A stretch of DNA of 64,000 bases from Enterococcus quebecensis (GTDB taxonomy: Bacteria; Bacillota; Bacilli; Lactobacillales; Enterococcaceae): NCBI RefSeq assembly GCF_001730365.1, contig NZ_MIKB01000014.1, positions 62,001-126,000 on the forward strand, given 5' to 3'. The stretch's first letter is position 1, and every line of letters begins with the position of its first letter. Both the position numbers and the translations under genes were made by a program. The notes beneath the pieces are model-generated. The model made no database searches. It saw nothing but the letters and a program-made list of their open reading frames with translations, and had not been told where the DNA came from. Of this stretch, positions 63,530 to 64,000 are shown piece after piece.

Positions 63530-64000
63530 CTACCTATCGATTCCAAACAGTTCTTTGGCAATTCTTTTTCCGGTTTTTGTACCTGCTAATCCGCCAATTC
63601 CTGTTTCACGAATATCAGCGGGCATACTTCGTCCTACTCGGTACATAGTTTCTACTACTTCATCGGCAGGAATCTCACTTTCGATTCCTGCTAAAGCCAT
63701 TTCTGCCGCACTGATTGCATTTGATGTGCCACCTGCATTTCTTTTGATACAAGGAATTTCTACTAACCCCGCAACTGGATCACAAGCTAAACCAATCAAG
63801 TTATTTAAAGCAATAGCAAAAGCATGGCTAGCTTGTTCAGGTGTACCTCCTGCCATTTCCACTAAGGCCGCTGCCGCCATTCCTGAGGCAGAACCGATTT
63901 CAGCCTGACAACCGCCTTCTGCACCAGAAATCATGGCATTGTTCGCCGTTACAAAACCAAAAGCTGCTGCGGTAAATAAAAAGTTCAGCATTTCCTCACG
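63530..64000 (-). CDS. sdaAA: L-serine dehydratase, alpha subunit (3' part, cut by window edge)
   Basis: Deaminates L-serine to pyruvate with an oxygen-labile [4Fe-4S] cluster. Only the C-terminal ~156 residues are in the window. The frame remains open to base 64000, so the start is beyond it; the ATG at 63991 is internal (REE precedes it). Motifs: SGAEGGCQAEIGSASGMAAA (Cys), CDPVAGLVEIPCIKRNAGG (two Cys). The beta subunit gene would be expected just past the edge. Confidence 0.92.
   Translation of the reverse strand, partial: REEMLNFLFTAAAFGFVTANNAMISGAEGGCQAEIGSASGMAAAALVEMAGGTPEQASHAFAIALNNLIGLACDPVAGLVEIPCIKRNAGGTSNAISAAEMALAGIESEIPADEVVETMYRVGRSMPADIRETGIGGLAGTKTGKRIAKELFGIDR

Noticed and set aside
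63530-63991. ATG at 63991 as a true start giving a short sdaAA
   Set aside because: The frame stays open to the window edge, and the residues before this Met fit the family, so the gene is cut by the window, not truncated.

Overview
The window is an AT-rich chromosomal segment of a Gram-positive coccus. It is almost certainly an Enterococcus of the E. faecalis group, though probably not E. faecalis itself. The basis is the gene content and order: gshF; rnc-smc-HAD-ftsY; oppDFBCA; plsX-acp; recG; fakA; priA-def-fmt-rsmB-ireP-ireK-rsgA-rpe-thiN; gmk-rpoZ; the ymfF-ymfH-rodZ-pgsA block. Strong AGGAGG-type Shine-Dalgarno sites and LPXTG-type surface anchoring also fit. No rRNA, tRNA, insertion sequence, prophage or CRISPR array was seen. 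The assignment rests on recall of enterococcal gene order, not on a search.

Layout. 1-4.7 kb: YueI-like protein, glutathione synthesis (gshF), a cysteine hydrolase and a YitT membrane protein. 4.7-5.35 kb: three and a quarter tandem copies of a ~120-bp palindromic element, followed directly by a compact locus that looks like a par/Fst type I toxin-antitoxin system. It has a 28-aa hydrophobic toxin, a convergent ~60-nt antisense RNA, a shared terminator and a 17-nt direct repeat. 5.6-12.8 kb: ftsY, smc, rnc, ndk. 12.9-18.6 kb: oligopeptide permease. 18.8-24.7 kb: acp, plsX, recG, fakA and an Asp23/Gls24 protein (phospholipid and fatty-acid use, DNA repair). 24.9-36.9 kb: rpmB, then a long leftward run for translation start and ribosome maturation (def, fmt, rsmB, rsgA, rpmB), replication restart (priA), PASTA kinase/phosphatase signalling (ireK/ireP), transcription (rpoZ) and GMP kinase.

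37.3-43.7 kb: two paralogous D,D-carboxypeptidases face right and bracket a leftward group (patatin-like lipase, YdbC, YicC, a small unknown protein). 43.8-44.5 kb: a secreted coiled-coil protein built from 66-residue repeats, with a symmetric operator-like pair of repeats around its promoter. 44.8-51.4 kb: pgsA, rodZ, two M16 peptidase homologues, mscL, a GNAT enzyme and a TauE exporter. 51.4-55.7 kb: a TreR-type repressor divergent from a GH65 disaccharide phosphorylase and beta-phosphoglucomutase; the intergenic region carries two TreR-like operators and a near-consensus cre site.

55.7-61.6 kb looks accessory: a minimal pilus locus (one pilin, one class C sortase), a ClbS/DfsB family protein, and a two-gene ATPase + RloB module resembling the AbiL/RloAB phage-defence type. 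62-64 kb: an M20 amidohydrolase and the 3' part of sdaAA, cut by the window edge.

The most notable unannotated structures are the Fst/par locus (5083-5345), the dispersed palindromic element whose copies keep stem pairing despite different stem sequences, the RloAB-like module and the minimal pilus locus. All functional statements come from motif recognition by eye; no database search was run.
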